Positions 19,556-27,872 are shown, numbered from the stretch's first letter. The stretch: DNA of 64,000 bases from Paenibacillus_E allorhizoplanae (GCF_927798215.1 NZ_CAKMMW010000001.1:186001-250000); one strand, 5' to 3'. Notes: generated by a model not told the origin, from the sequence alone. A program made the numbers and translations.

Positions 19556-21354
19556 TTAATTTCCTCCTCTTTCATTGCCTTGAGACGAACGATCACAACA
19601 GTGCCTTCGCCTAGACGGGAACTGACCGTTAGTCCATATTCGGAACCAGCCATAAGCTTGATTCGCTCGTTCACATTGTATAGACCATACGAGCTTCCGT
19701 TTCCTTCAGCATGCAGCAAATGGCGCGAAGTAGACAACAGACTGGAAGCTAGCTGCTCCTCCATGCCAATCCCATTATCTTTGATGGTAATCTCAAGCAC
19801 TTCTCCACTCCGCTTCGCGTGAATGTTAATGATTCCGATTTTGCCTTTATTTTTGCGTATGCCGTGCAGCAGCGCATTCTCAACGATGGGTTGCAGCGTC
19901 AGCTTCGGAATGACGCACCGGCTCGCCTCGGGATCCGCTTTAATGAAGAACTCGAATGTGGAAGGGAACCGGTTCTGCTGAATCTCTAAGTAGACTCTCG
20001 CGAGCTCCAATTCATCCGTTACGCAGACATGATCCTTCCCTTTGTTCAGGCTGAGCCGGAAATAATCAGACAGACTTTCGATCATATGGCTGATATCGTC
20101 GGCATCACGGGAAATCGCTAGCCAATTAATCGTATCCAGCGTATTGTAGAGAAAGTGCGGATTGATCTGTGCCTGCAGCGCGCGAAGTTCAGCCTCTCGC
20201 TCCAGCATTTTCGAACGGTAAGCCTCCTCCATCAAATCCTTCACGCGATGCACCAAATGATCGACAACTCGTTCAAGCAGCCGAAAGTCGCCCCCCGGCT
20301 CCTCCAGCCCTTCAACACCTTCCGTGCGGATCGTCTTGACGACCGATTTGATTCGCCGGTTCATCCCGTTAATAACGAACGCCAATAACATGAACACGAG
20401 AATCAAAAACATGATCGTCATGCCAACGACCGTTGCGATGCCAGACCACTGACTTAACGTGGTTGTGCGATGCGTCAGGCCAGTCTTGGGCACCTCTAGC
20501 ACGAGACGCCAATCCGCAGCTCGGATGGGTGCACGTACTTCAAACACCTCTACACCGTTTTCAGACCGTTTGATGATTCCTTCATCAGATTCACTCTCTA
20601 GGGCAGTCTTTGTGCCGATTACCGATTGCTCCGCGCTGTAAATGATGGTTCCACTGCGATCCAGGATATATACACGACTTTGGGCTGGAAAATTAAGCTC
20701 GGAGATAATTTCAGTTAGCATCTTCTCGGGAACGTCAAGCATAAGCACACCAAGACTCTGATCAAAATTTCGCGGATGTCTCAGCAATCGAGCACAGGAA
20801 AGAATCCGTGCAGGTCCCGAGTCCAGATAGTTTTCTTCGTAGATGCCCGTCCACACGATACTGCCGCCAGCGTTCATGACCTCATTGTTCCATGGGCGAT
20901 CTTTCAAGCTATCTAGCGGAAAAAGATTCAATAAATCGAATCCGTATAAATTCCCCGGATCAGTAAAAACACGCGCCCTGACAATGTCTGGTGCCGTTTG
21001 AACCGATTCGAGCAAATTGCGCAGCTCCTTTGACTGAGCGATGCGCTCGATAATTGGAAAAGCGGGATCCAAATTTTCATACAGTTTATTATTCATAAAT
21101 ATAGAATTGGATGAATTCTGCACATAGTTGAGCCGCGAGCTTAAATTAATACCTGCCTGTTTCAATGTCTGCTGCATGGTCTGGGTCACCTCCTCCTGCA
21201 AAATCCTGGAGGACTGTTCATAATACACGAACAACATCATACATACCGGCAGGAAAATCATCAGACCGTAGGCGAGCATCCACCTCCTGGCCGCTACAAC
21301 GCCTTCCCACAAATTAGAGGGACGGATCCTTCTTTTTTGCAAAACCCCTCTCAC
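19552..21354 (-). CDS. Sensor histidine kinase, YesM type (xyloglucan locus)
   Basis: This 600-residue membrane kinase has a first membrane segment near residues 27-46, an extracellular sensing region, and a second membrane segment near 304-328. HAMP, His_kinase and HATPase_c domains follow. The phospho-acceptor is His400 in QINPHFLYNTL. The N box is PIVENALLHG and the G box DNGIGMEEQ. It starts 37 bp after the response-regulator gene, in the unusual order regulator then kinase. It should sense xyloglucan fragments and phosphorylate that regulator. Its 3' end reaches into the activator box region of the transporter promoter. Confidence 0.95.
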   Translation of the reverse strand: MRGVLQKRRIRPSNLWEGVVAARRWMLAYGLMIFLPVCMMLFVYYEQSSRILQEEVTQTMQQTLKQAGINLSSRLNYVQNSSNSIFMNNKLYENLDPAFPIIERIAQSKELRNLLESVQTAPDIVRARVFTDPGNLYGFDLLNLFPLDSLKDRPWNNEVMNAGGSIVWTGIYEENYLDSGPARILSCARLLRHPRNFDQSLGVLMLDVPEKMLTEIISELNFPAQSRVYILDRSGTIIYSAEQSVIGTKTALESESDEGIIKRSENGVEVFEVRAPIRAADWRLVLEVPKTGLTHRTTTLSQWSGIATVVGMTIMFLILVFMLLAFVINGMNRRIKSVVKTIRTEGVEGLEEPGGDFRLLERVVDHLVHRVKDLMEEAYRSKMLEREAELRALQAQINPHFLYNTLDTINWLAISRDADDISHMIESLSDYFRLSLNKGKDHVCVTDELELARVYLEIQQNRFPSTFEFFIKADPEASRCVIPKLTLQPIVENALLHGIRKNKGKIGIINIHAKRSGEVLEITIKDNGIGMEEQLASSLLSTSRHLLHAEGNGSSYGLYNVNERIKLMAGSEYGLTVSSRLGEGTVVIVRLKAMKEEEIK

Positions 21355-21391
21355 GGGATCAACTCCTTTTGAATGCTAAACACTTCTTCTC

Positions 21392-23008
21392 CTATTGTTG
21401 GTCCCGATAAGCGCTTGGCGTAAGTCCGGTCATCTTCTTGAACAGCTTGCTGAAATAGCTTGGATCCGTATAGCCGACTAGCTCGCACACTTCGTAGAAC
21501 TTGATGCGAGGATCTACCAGCAATTCCTTCGCTTTCGCAATACGGACTTTCATCAAATATTCGTAAATCGTCTCGCCAGTCTCCTGCTTGAACAATAAGC
21601 TGACGTAAGTTTGACTGAGATAAACGTAAGCGGCGATCTCCGCGATGGCCAAGTTTTTGGCGTAATTATCGGCAATAAACTTCTGAATCTGTTCGATTAC
21701 ATTACTCGATCGTCCGCTCCGCTTCTCCTGAATCCAGCAGCATATGCTGTATAGGTAATCGCTTACAAAGGTTTTTAACTCGGCCATCGTTTCCAGCTTC
21801 AGGAGTCGATCAAGCGCCCAAGCTTCCTCCTCTTCTTTCTCACGGGTTAGCAAATTAAGGTCAAGCAGCAACCTGCCGGCGAGCGCGATCATTTGCAGTC
21901 CTACCTGCCGGCCGTACTTAAAGCCGTCCTTGCGAATTTGCGCCAGCGGCTCGAGAATGCTTTCCATTTCCAACTCCAATTGTTGCTTTTCCCCCGATTT
22001 CAGCACGGATACCAGTCGCTCACTCTGACTACTATCGAACCGAATCGGACTGGCAGCTCCAACTTCTAAACTGTCCATCGTGATCACTTGATTCTTACCC
22101 ATGTACCACTTTTGATCCGCCGCATCGCGTGCATGCCGAAAAGACGCTGGAAGCATCCGGATAGTATCGGCACGTTCGCCTACTCCAATCGTAACGCTGA
22201 TATTCAGCCAGCGCTTCAGATTGTCGCGAATCTCCTCTGCCAGCAAAAGCAGCGTTGCTTCCGGGTCCTTCATCGGATCATCAAGGACTAATAGTCCAAC
22301 GAATTCAGCAGCTCTGTTCTCAAATGCATACCCATGCAGGTACTGATCAATCAGTTCTTGAACGACGTTCAAGAGTGAGTACGACAACAACTGCTTGTCC
22401 CTCTCCGAACGACTACCTAGAACCTCCCTTGCATCGTCAATGGTTATAACGAGTACGAGATATGGCGTTTCAAGCGGCAGTTCCAGATTGAGAAATGCCG
22501 CTCTTTCCCGCAGCACCTCTGGCTTTGCGTCCCCGTCTTGGATCAATGCCATCAAAAATTTCTCCCTAAGCAGTGGCATACTCTGGGTCAATTTGACCTC
22601 CATGTCTTTAAGGCGTTGCCGCTCCTTCTCTTCCGAACGCAAGTCTCTCACGACACCTTCAATAACCTTTTGGAGCTCAGTTCGTTTGACTGGTTTGAAA
22701 ATATAATCGGCAGCATGAACCTGCAAAGCCGAACGCAAAAGGTTGGCTTCATTGTGGCCACTGATAAATACGATTTTCGTCTCAGGGAGCCGTTCTCGAA
22801 TCTCCCTAGACATTTGGATCCCGTCCATTACCGGCATCATCACATCTGTCAGTACGATATCGGGCTTTACTCGCTCGATCAGCTCCAGCCCCGTATCTCC
22901 ATCGTCCGCTGTTCCGGCGAGAACAATCCCATAGTCGCTCCACTGGACGAATTTACTGAGCCCTCCCCGGACGGCAGGTTCATCGTCGACAATGACCAGT
23001 TTATACAT
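21392..23008 (-). CDS. Response regulator with AraC output domain, YesN type (xyloglucan locus)
   Basis: This 538-residue regulator has a receiver domain (1-120) with VDDE at 7-10, phospho-acceptor Asp55 in LTDVMMPVMDG and the conserved Lys in FKPVKRTEL. A long central linker follows, then two AraC-type helix-turn-helix motifs at the C-terminus (about 440-538). The family signature reads EVCELVGYTDPSYFSKLFKK. It is the first gene of the xyloglucan unit. It likely activates both its own gene and the transporter genes, since the same box occurs before both. ATG preceded by AAGGAGA. Confidence 0.95.
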   Translation of the reverse strand: MYKLVIVDDEPAVRGGLSKFVQWSDYGIVLAGTADDGDTGLELIERVKPDIVLTDVMMPVMDGIQMSREIRERLPETKIVFISGHNEANLLRSALQVHAADYIFKPVKRTELQKVIEGVVRDLRSEEKERQRLKDMEVKLTQSMPLLREKFLMALIQDGDAKPEVLRERAAFLNLELPLETPYLVLVITIDDAREVLGSRSERDKQLLSYSLLNVVQELIDQYLHGYAFENRAAEFVGLLVLDDPMKDPEATLLLLAEEIRDNLKRWLNISVTIGVGERADTIRMLPASFRHARDAADQKWYMGKNQVITMDSLEVGAASPIRFDSSQSERLVSVLKSGEKQQLELEMESILEPLAQIRKDGFKYGRQVGLQMIALAGRLLLDLNLLTREKEEEEAWALDRLLKLETMAELKTFVSDYLYSICCWIQEKRSGRSSNVIEQIQKFIADNYAKNLAIAEIAAYVYLSQTYVSLLFKQETGETIYEYLMKVRIAKAKELLVDPRIKFYEVCELVGYTDPSYFSKLFKKMTGLTPSAYRDQQ

Positions 23009-23065
23009 AATTTCAGTCTCCTTATTAGAAATTCGCAGAACGATATCGAATAAAAATTAACTTCT

Positions 23066-23127
23066 ATTATAAGAGTTTTTCGGTAAATACTGCAGGGGGA
23101 ATCCTACTATTTCTAGTCTGATATGAC
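23066..23127 (-). promoter_or_regulatory. Candidate promoter and autoregulatory box of the response-regulator gene
   Basis: A perfect -10 TATAAT lies at 23066-23071 (minus strand). A 22-bp box at 23095-23116, with core GTAGGATTCCCC (23096-23107), shares 18 of 22 bases with the box before the transporter genes. The core-to--10 distance is 24 bp here and 25 bp there. The conserved TAGAAA precedes the core in both. No consensus -35 is present. Confidence 0.65.
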
Positions 23128-23166
23128 TGAATATACGATCTTTTTTGCAGGTCAGCTCGTTTACAT

Positions 23167-23200
23167 GGAAAAGGCAGCTGATCGTCAACGACCAGCTACC
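23167..23200 (-). terminator. Minus-strand terminator
   Basis: On the minus strand a stem from GGTAGCTGGTCG and CGATCAGCTGCC pairs fully with two G-U pairs and is followed by TTTTCC. It lies just past the relic at 23243-23308, so it probably belonged to that lost gene. Confidence 0.7.
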
Positions 23201-23242
23201 TCCGTGTCTATATTTAACAATCGTTCATCGTATGAGGATCTA

Positions 23243-23308
23243 TCATCTAAGTAGCACTTTCCCCTGTCGGCTTGTATCAATCGCAGCATGAACACCTTTG
23301 CCCCTTCG
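23243..23308 (-). pseudogene. C-terminal relic of a zinc-type (MDR) alcohol dehydrogenase
   Basis: The minus strand encodes KGVHAAIDTSRQGKVLLR then a stop. This pattern resembles the extreme C-terminus of medium-chain dehydrogenase/quinone reductase-like proteins, which often end in an Ala-rich helix and GKVLL strand. An in-frame stop lies just upstream, so only about 20 codons survive. A good terminator follows, as expected at a gene end. Family identity rests on this short tail alone. Confidence 0.4.
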
Positions 23309-23378
23309 TTATTCCTTTATCTATTTCAGTAGTTTAAATATCTCATTATGTGCTGCACACTACATTCATACATAATAA

Positions 23379-23405
23379 AGGAGCACTGCTGTATAACAGG
23401 CTCCT
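23379..23405 (-). terminator. Terminator after the VOC gene
   Basis: AGGAGC (23379-23384) pairs with GCTCCT (23400-23405), with an inner CTG/CAG pair. TTATTATG follows on the minus strand. It lies 9 bp past the VOC stop codon. Confidence 0.7.
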
Positions 23406-23413
23406 CATTCTCA

Positions 23414-23761
23414 TTATTTCTCCCAAAGCTCGATTAATCGACCATCAGGATCTTCTATCCAAACAAACTTTCCATAATCACTACTTTCTTTTTTCTTGGC
23501 AAGAGGCACACCAATTTCCTCAAGATGTTTAATAGTCTCGTCTAGATTATCTACTTGGAAGTTTAACATCACTTGTTGATCTGTTGGAAAATAACTGTCA
23601 TTCTCGGCAAAGAAAGAAAAGATCGTCTCATTTCCTAATTGAGGTTTTATTATAGTCCCATTCCAATTTTCTATTTCAAGCTTCAACACTTCACAGTACC
23701 ATTTTCTTATTACTTCAAGATTCTTAGTTCTCCAAAATATGCCTCCGAAACCTTTTATCAT
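23414..23761 (-). CDS. VOC/glyoxalase-fold protein
   Basis: This 115-residue protein consists of one vicinal-oxygen-chelate domain pair with the typical N-terminal beta-alpha unit (GGIFWRTKNLEVIRKWYCEVL). The C-terminal FVWIEDPDGRLIELWE carries a conserved metal-ligand Glu. VOC proteins include glyoxalases, fosfomycin- and bleomycin-resistance proteins and dioxygenases. The substrate cannot be told. It is single-domain and normal in length. It stands alone with its own terminator and has no visible link to the sugar genes. Confidence 0.85.
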   Translation of the reverse strand: MIKGFGGIFWRTKNLEVIRKWYCEVLKLEIENWNGTIIKPQLGNETIFSFFAENDSYFPTDQQVMLNFQVDNLDETIKHLEEIGVPLAKKKESSDYGKFVWIEDPDGRLIELWEK

Positions 23762-23908
23762 CGTATCTAACTCCTATCTGTCATTAAATTTTTTAACTAA
23801 TAAGATTACATTAGATATTCGAGCTATACATTTAAGTTCCTTTTTTGACTATTCTGGAATTCAATGTAATCTTCATTATTCCAATTTGATATGAAGAACT
23901 TCATTTCA

Positions 23909-24142
23909 TTACCGCATGAACTCTCGCTCCACAAATCTCACTTCCGAGCGCTGCCTTTGCTCGAGCTCCCCGTAGGCCTGAATCACTGTATTTTTGCTAC
24001 AGCTGAACGCTTCCGCCCCTTCTCGAATGGATGGCAGCTTGTCCCCCGCCCTCCGCTTTCCGTTTTTCATCTCCTGCAGAAGCTGTTCTACAACCCTTTC
24101 ATACAGCGCCACTAACGTGGATAGCAGCGGGACAACTGCCAA
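23909..24142 (-). pseudogene. Truncated GntR/MocR-type regulator
   Basis: The frame encodes a GntR winged helix-turn-helix (YERVVEQLLQEM through GDKLPSIREG and SKNTVIQAYGELEQR), then stops after about 20 more residues. The signature resembles MocR/PdxR-type regulators, which normally continue with an aminotransferase-like domain of over 350 residues. None of that is found downstream. The only start is a TTG without a ribosome binding site. A decayed regulator is the most likely reading; a short GntR-only protein cannot be excluded. Confidence 0.6.
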
Positions 24143-24231
24143 GAGGTCACGCTGGAAGCCTTGAAGTACCTCCGCATTTTGTAATAAGTGATATCCGCAA
24201 GTTCATCTGGGGATTGCGGTTAATAATCAAT

Positions 24232-24266
24232 AAAAAGGATGCCGTATCTTTCCCAGCATCCTTTTT
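24232..24266. terminator. Bidirectional terminator
   Basis: AAAAAGGATGC (24232-24242) and GCATCCTTTTT (24256-24266) form an 11-bp stem with T-runs on both strands. It lies 18 bp past the stop codon of the small zinc-ribbon-like gene. Confidence 0.85.
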
Positions 24267-24284
24267 ACCATAGAGACTATCTCC

Positions 24285-24515
24285 TTAAATCAAACTCTTC
24301 ATGCCTCGCAGCCACTCATAAAAACCATCATCAAAGAACAGATCAGGGATATATGTCTGCGTATAATTGCAATTAGGGCAAAGAAGAACCAACCCTTGTT
24401 CAAGTACCTTAGGGTATAATTTCTCGTGCTTACTGTTATTACCACAAGTGAGTGGGCGAACTCCATCTGCCTGCTGGTAATCCTTAATACGTTGCTTGAT
24501 ATCCTCTTGGTCCAT
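24285..24515 (-). CDS. Small zinc-ribbon-like protein, unknown function
   Basis: This 76-residue protein has a helical N-terminus (MDQEDIKQRIKDYQQ). A Cys in PLTCGNN and a CPNC motif about 20 residues on could bind one zinc, with His in the segment between as the fourth ligand. I do not recognise a named family. AAAGGGGAT precedes the ATG at good spacing, and a strong terminator follows, so it is a real single-gene unit. Confidence 0.7.
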   Translation of the reverse strand: MDQEDIKQRIKDYQQADGVRPLTCGNNSKHEKLYPKVLEQGLVLLCPNCNYTQTYIPDLFFDDGFYEWLRGMKSLI

Positions 24516-24731
24516 TATTATCCCCTTTATTAGTTGAGCCGATCGTTACGGTTATAATTATACACGATCTACTCATTCACAACACCAGAATAATCTAAGC
24601 GTTGTCATCTCTGATAATCTCTTAAAACTATTAAAAAAATCCACTTATTCACTAGTATCTATGTACAATCAATTGTTAATATTTTCCTTATACTATATAG
24701 ATTTAATATCTTTTTTTAGGAGGTGTTCATT

Positions 24732-24974
24732 TTGTCAAAGCGTTCACTAGTCGAAAGTGTATTGTCCCTACTTGATATCGAAGATATTGAGAAGCTCAAA
24801 GCGGAGTATTTTAATGGTAAAGAAGAAAAATTATCATTTAATGATGCTCAGAATGAAGAAGAAAGAGAAGAAATGCTAGAAGAGTGGTTAGACAGCATCA
24901 AATGGAAATTTGTAGAGGAGTTAAAGATTGAACTGTACGACGGAACTAAATATTCAATCAAATTTGTTGACTAA
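24732..24974 (+). CDS. Small acidic protein, unknown function (TTG start)
   Basis: This 80-residue acidic protein has a helical N-terminal half (SVLSLLDIEDIEKLKAEYF) and a beta-rich C-terminus (IELYDGTKYSIKFVD). No family is recognised. The start is set by AGGAGG at 24718-24723: a GTG at 24723 overlaps that site and cannot be used, whereas the TTG at 24732 sits 8 nt after it. A terminator follows at 25014-25045. Confidence 0.7.
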   Translation: MSKRSLVESVLSLLDIEDIEKLKAEYFNGKEEKLSFNDAQNEEEREEMLEEWLDSIKWKFVEELKIELYDGTKYSIKFVD

Positions 24975-25013
24975 AAGGTACCTATATGAAACAAATTCAC
25001 GTTATTGATTACA

Positions 25014-25045
25014 GAGATGGCATAATTGGTCATCTCTTTTTGTTT
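25014..25045 (+). terminator. Terminator after the small acidic-protein gene
   Basis: AGAGATG (25014-25020) pairs with CATCTCT (25032-25038), followed by TTTTTG on the plus strand. It lies 39 bp past the stop codon. Confidence 0.8.
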
Positions 25046-25112
25046 TTTAAAAAAATATCTGACAGCACCTTCCGCACTTTAAATTATTTACCTTGTCACC
25101 AGACAAGCTTCG

Positions 25113-25786
25113 TTACACATCCAGCAAGTCGTTAAAAATGCCTCGGAACTGATCAGCCACTGATACAGCGCCTTCCTCCAGCTCTTCGTTACTGAAATAA
25201 TAACGGTGATGAGACTCATCCCTATCCAGCATTTCTGCTAAAAGTCCGCTAAAACCACGCGCTCTGCGGTCAAATTCCAGGAGGACCTCAACTCCGTTTT
25301 CATCCGGGTAGAATACCAGCTCCAGCTCTTCAACGGAGCGGCGATATTCGCCATTTTGATAGGGTACAAATTCAAAATTCTGAATAAATGGCAGGTAATA
25401 ATTAGGTTGTGGAAAGTATTCGTTTTCTGCTTTATGTAAATGAAAGCCCAATTCCTCCAACGCTTCAAAAATGACAGATGTATGCGGATGAGCCAATACT
25501 TCAATATTATCACGATCTGATGGATCAACCGCGTTGTCAATATCCATGCCTGTACGAATCCAGATCTTGCTTACGCCAATAGAAATCGGTGTCTCATGCG
25601 GCAGCACGAATTGAAAAGGAATTTCGATCGATTCTCCCGGTTCAAAAACAAAACTCTCCCCCAACAGGATGTTGGCTATCACGACAGTTTCACTCACAAT
25701 ATGATTCGGATCGCTATCAGAGGGCGAGGGCTTGCGGTATTCTGTCATAATTTGAAAATAGATTTTGTCTTCTTAAAAAAAGACAT
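25113..25786 (-). pseudogene. spo0M: Spo0M-like sporulation control gene with a frame-shifting internal deletion
   Basis: The main frame (25113-25748, 211 residues) matches the arrestin-like Spo0M family from its second strand on (for example FVFEPGESIEIPFQFVLPHE, VDPSDRDNIEV). It lacks the usual first 40-50 residues. Just upstream, at 25786, an ATG with an AAAGGAGAGG site opens MSFFKKTKSIFKL and stops at once. MSFFKK is the typical Spo0M N-terminus. The two pieces are out of frame (38 bp apart), so a deletion removed about 40 codons and shifted the frame. Translation from the inner ATG would give a protein without the N-terminal arrestin strand. The intact family acts on Spo0A-dependent sporulation. 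The gene is coupled to the upstream VOC gene. Confidence 0.75.
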
Positions 25787-25788
25787 AA

Positions 25789-26190
25789 TTATTCCTCTCC
25801 TTTATTATTTTTATTTCCCGAACCGAAACCGATTACATATCCATCTAAATCTTGAACCGAAAAATCTTTCCAAGTACCCCAATCGTACGTTGTCTCTTTA
25901 GGTTCTGAAACAATAATTGCCCCATTGGTTTTAAGCTCTATGAATAAAGCGTCCAACTCATCATGATTTTTTATATAAGCATATGTATTCCAAGTCCCTT
26001 TGTTAGGTCTAACATCTTCTATATTGGTTGCTTGAATTAACTTAAATCCTAATCCAAAATTATCTCGAATAGCCCAAAACTCGTTTACTTCGCATCCAAG
26101 GGCATCTTCATAGTACTTCTTAGACTTTTCATAATTGGATACCAACAAGACTGTAAGCGAACTCTCAATCTTCGTTTTGATAATTCCCAT
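25789..26190 (-). CDS. VOC/glyoxalase-fold protein
   Basis: This 133-residue single VOC domain has LTVLLVSNYEKSKKYYEDAL at the N-terminus and WGTWKDFSVQDLDGYVIGFG near the C-terminus, typical of small glyoxalase/bleomycin-resistance-like proteins. The substrate is unknown. The start MGIIKTK at 26190 is preferred, as AAGGGAGTGAT lies just upstream; an ATG at 26235 would add 15 residues without a site. Its stop codon is 2 bp before the old Spo0M start codon, so the two genes formed a tight pair. Confidence 0.85.
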   Translation of the reverse strand: MGIIKTKIESSLTVLLVSNYEKSKKYYEDALGCEVNEFWAIRDNFGLGFKLIQATNIEDVRPNKGTWNTYAYIKNHDELDALFIELKTNGAIIVSEPKETTYDWGTWKDFSVQDLDGYVIGFGSGNKNNKGEE

Positions 26191-26355
26191 ATGTATCACT
26201 CCCTTGGATATTGGAAAATCCACCCATATAAACAATAACGAATGTACGTTCGTTTGTAAAGAGCCTTTTCTCTTAAAAATAGTTCATTTGCCAGTTTCCA
26301 TACCGTCTTGTCCTGCATTATATGAAAGGATGCATAATACGGGAGGAAAACTACT

Positions 26356-26730
26356 ATGGCGGTTATTTTCAAACAAGTAGGAGGTACGGCAATATTCTCC
26401 GCGGATGCCGAAGTCAGAACGAAAGATGGTATCTTGGAGGTAAGCTTCGTTGAAACCCAGCGCACACCCAAGGGTGACATGAATGGGGTTTTGCAAATCA
26501 ACGAGAATAGCGAAGGTCTGGCTCTAGTTTTTGGCAAGCTGAAGAAAGAACTAGATGCATTCAAATATAAAAAAACGGCTACGCTAAGACTACCTTGCTT
26601 TCTTCGGCTCCCTCTATGTCGCATTACAGAAACCCAATATATAATTGCCTGCAGGTTGAGGGGTAGACCCGCAATAGAATGCTTGCGTGAAGGCGAAGCC
26701 ATCTATAGAAATTGCAAGGGCAACTGCTGA
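26356..26730 (+). CDS. Unknown protein, 124 residues
   Basis: The ATG follows GGGAGG at about 11 nt. The first 80 residues look like a beta-rich soluble domain (MAVIFKQVGGTAIFSADAEV, GVLQINENSEGLALVFGKL). The last 45 residues are Arg- and Cys-rich and unlike the first part, so a frameshift or a random extension near residue 80 is possible. I recognise no family. A perfect 15-bp hairpin follows 28 bp after the stop codon. Confidence 0.55.
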   Translation: MAVIFKQVGGTAIFSADAEVRTKDGILEVSFVETQRTPKGDMNGVLQINENSEGLALVFGKLKKELDAFKYKKTATLRLPCFLRLPLCRITETQYIIACRLRGRPAIECLREGEAIYRNCKGNC

Positions 26731-26757
26731 TTTCAATAAATCTTGCCCGTTAGAAGT

Positions 26758-26790
26758 CAACAAGCTGCCAATGATATTGGCAGCTTGTTG
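26758..26790 (+). terminator. Terminator hairpin after the 124-residue gene
   Basis: CAACAAGCTGCCAAT and ATTGGCAGCTTGTTG form a perfect 15-bp stem with a 3-nt loop. The downstream run is only moderately T-rich (TTGTGCTC). Confidence 0.7.
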
Positions 26791-26852
26791 TTGTGCTCTC
26801 GTTTAAGAATGAGGCACCATCATAAATGATTATAAGTTCAGGACTGAATACC

Positions 26853-26957
26853 TTATGGTTGCTTCAATGGGACAAGCATGATTACTATATCGATAATATA
26901 AATAATAATTCGTTTATATAATGACACGTAGACTTCACTTTGCTGAATCTTTTCCAT
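26853..26957 (-). CDS. Possible 34-residue membrane peptide or truncated RDD protein
   Basis: An ATG at 26957 follows AGGGGGAACT and opens a 34-codon frame: a polar start (MEKIQQSEVYVSLYKR), a hydrophobic segment (IIIYIIDIVIMLV) and a stop. The R-x(2)-Y-x(2)-D pattern recalls the first helix of RDD membrane proteins, so it may be a truncated relic rather than a true small protein. It sits 30 bp downstream of the LysR gene stop codon. Confidence 0.4.
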   Translation of the reverse strand: MEKIQQSEVYVSLYKRIIIYIIDIVIMLVPLKQP

Positions 26958-26987
26958 AGTTCCCCCTATTAGCCTTCCACCTTAAAA

Positions 26988-27872
26988 TCAAGGATTCACA
27001 GACATCTCTAGAAAATAGGCGACTACGACTTCACGAAATTCCTGTGCAGCCCGGGAAATGTATCTACTTTTGTGCCATAATAAAGCAATTTCCCGCACCA
27101 ATTCATGATCTTCAATGTGTAGATAGGCGATCTGTTCCCGTGAGTTTCTTGCAGAACTTGGTAAGAAGGCAATGCCGATCTCAGCTTCCACAAGCGCGCT
27201 TAATCTGGCAGGTTCATTCCCCTCATACACATACTTGGGTTCAAATCCAACCGAATTACATATAGAGTCAACTAAATCGCGGGTACCATAGCCTTTCTTT
27301 ACACCGACAAATGATTCATTTCTAAGCTCGCTTAAGGACACGCTGGTTCTGCCTGCCAATCGGTGCCCCAAAGGAACAGCTAATAGGATTGGGTCCTTGC
27401 ACACGATTTGACATTCGATGTCATCCCCTTGAACCGGCGGTGAGGACAAGCAAAAATCGACCTCCCCACGATGAAGCAGCGTCACCATTTCCTGCGTGGA
27501 CAGCATTTGTACATGAAATTGGAGATGGGGCCGCTTTTTCCTGAACGCTCGCAGGATATTGGGCAAGGTACTTGCGGCAGTAACTGCCAATTCGAGGGCG
27601 CCATGTTCCGGACTGGATAAATCGCTTAACTCCTGCTTCCCCTGTTCCAATTCAAATAAAGCTCTTTCAGCACGCTGTAGGAATCTGCTTCCGAACTCAT
27701 TCAATCGCAGATTCCTTCCGATTCGGTCGAAGAGCGGAACACCTAAATCCTCTTCCAAGCGTTGAATCGTTTTACTCAGAGACGATTGCGTAACATGTAA
27801 ACTCTGCGCGGCCTCCGTCATATGTTCCAATCGAGCCACCGTGATGAAATATTGCAATTGAAGTAGTTCCAT
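26988..27872 (-). CDS. LysR family transcriptional regulator
   Basis: This 294-residue regulator begins with the LysR winged helix-turn-helix (LQLQYFITVARLEHMTEAAQ, then QSSLSKTIQRLEEDLG) and continues into the type 2 periplasmic-binding-like effector domain from about residue 90. The start MELLQLQYF matches the family; an ATG eight codons upstream (27896) is possible but adds Arg-rich residues. It is divergent from an MFS exporter gene 116 bp away, the classic layout of a LysR regulator and its target. The effector is unknown. Confidence 0.92.
   Translation of the reverse strand: MELLQLQYFITVARLEHMTEAAQSLHVTQSSLSKTIQRLEEDLGVPLFDRIGRNLRLNEFGSRFLQRAERALFELEQGKQELSDLSSPEHGALELAVTAASTLPNILRAFRKKRPHLQFHVQMLSTQEMVTLLHRGEVDFCLSSPPVQGDDIECQIVCKDPILLAVPLGHRLAGRTSVSLSELRNESFVGVKKGYGTRDLVDSICNSVGFEPKYVYEGNEPARLSALVEAEIGIAFLPSSARNSREQIAYLHIEDHELVREIALLWHKSRYISRAAQEFREVVVAYFLEMSVNP

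Noticed and set aside
26196..26702. 168-codon minus-strand frame over the unknown plus-strand gene
   Set aside because: It crosses the VOC gene start and the 124-residue gene, lacks a ribosome binding site and looks like a shadow of the opposite strand.
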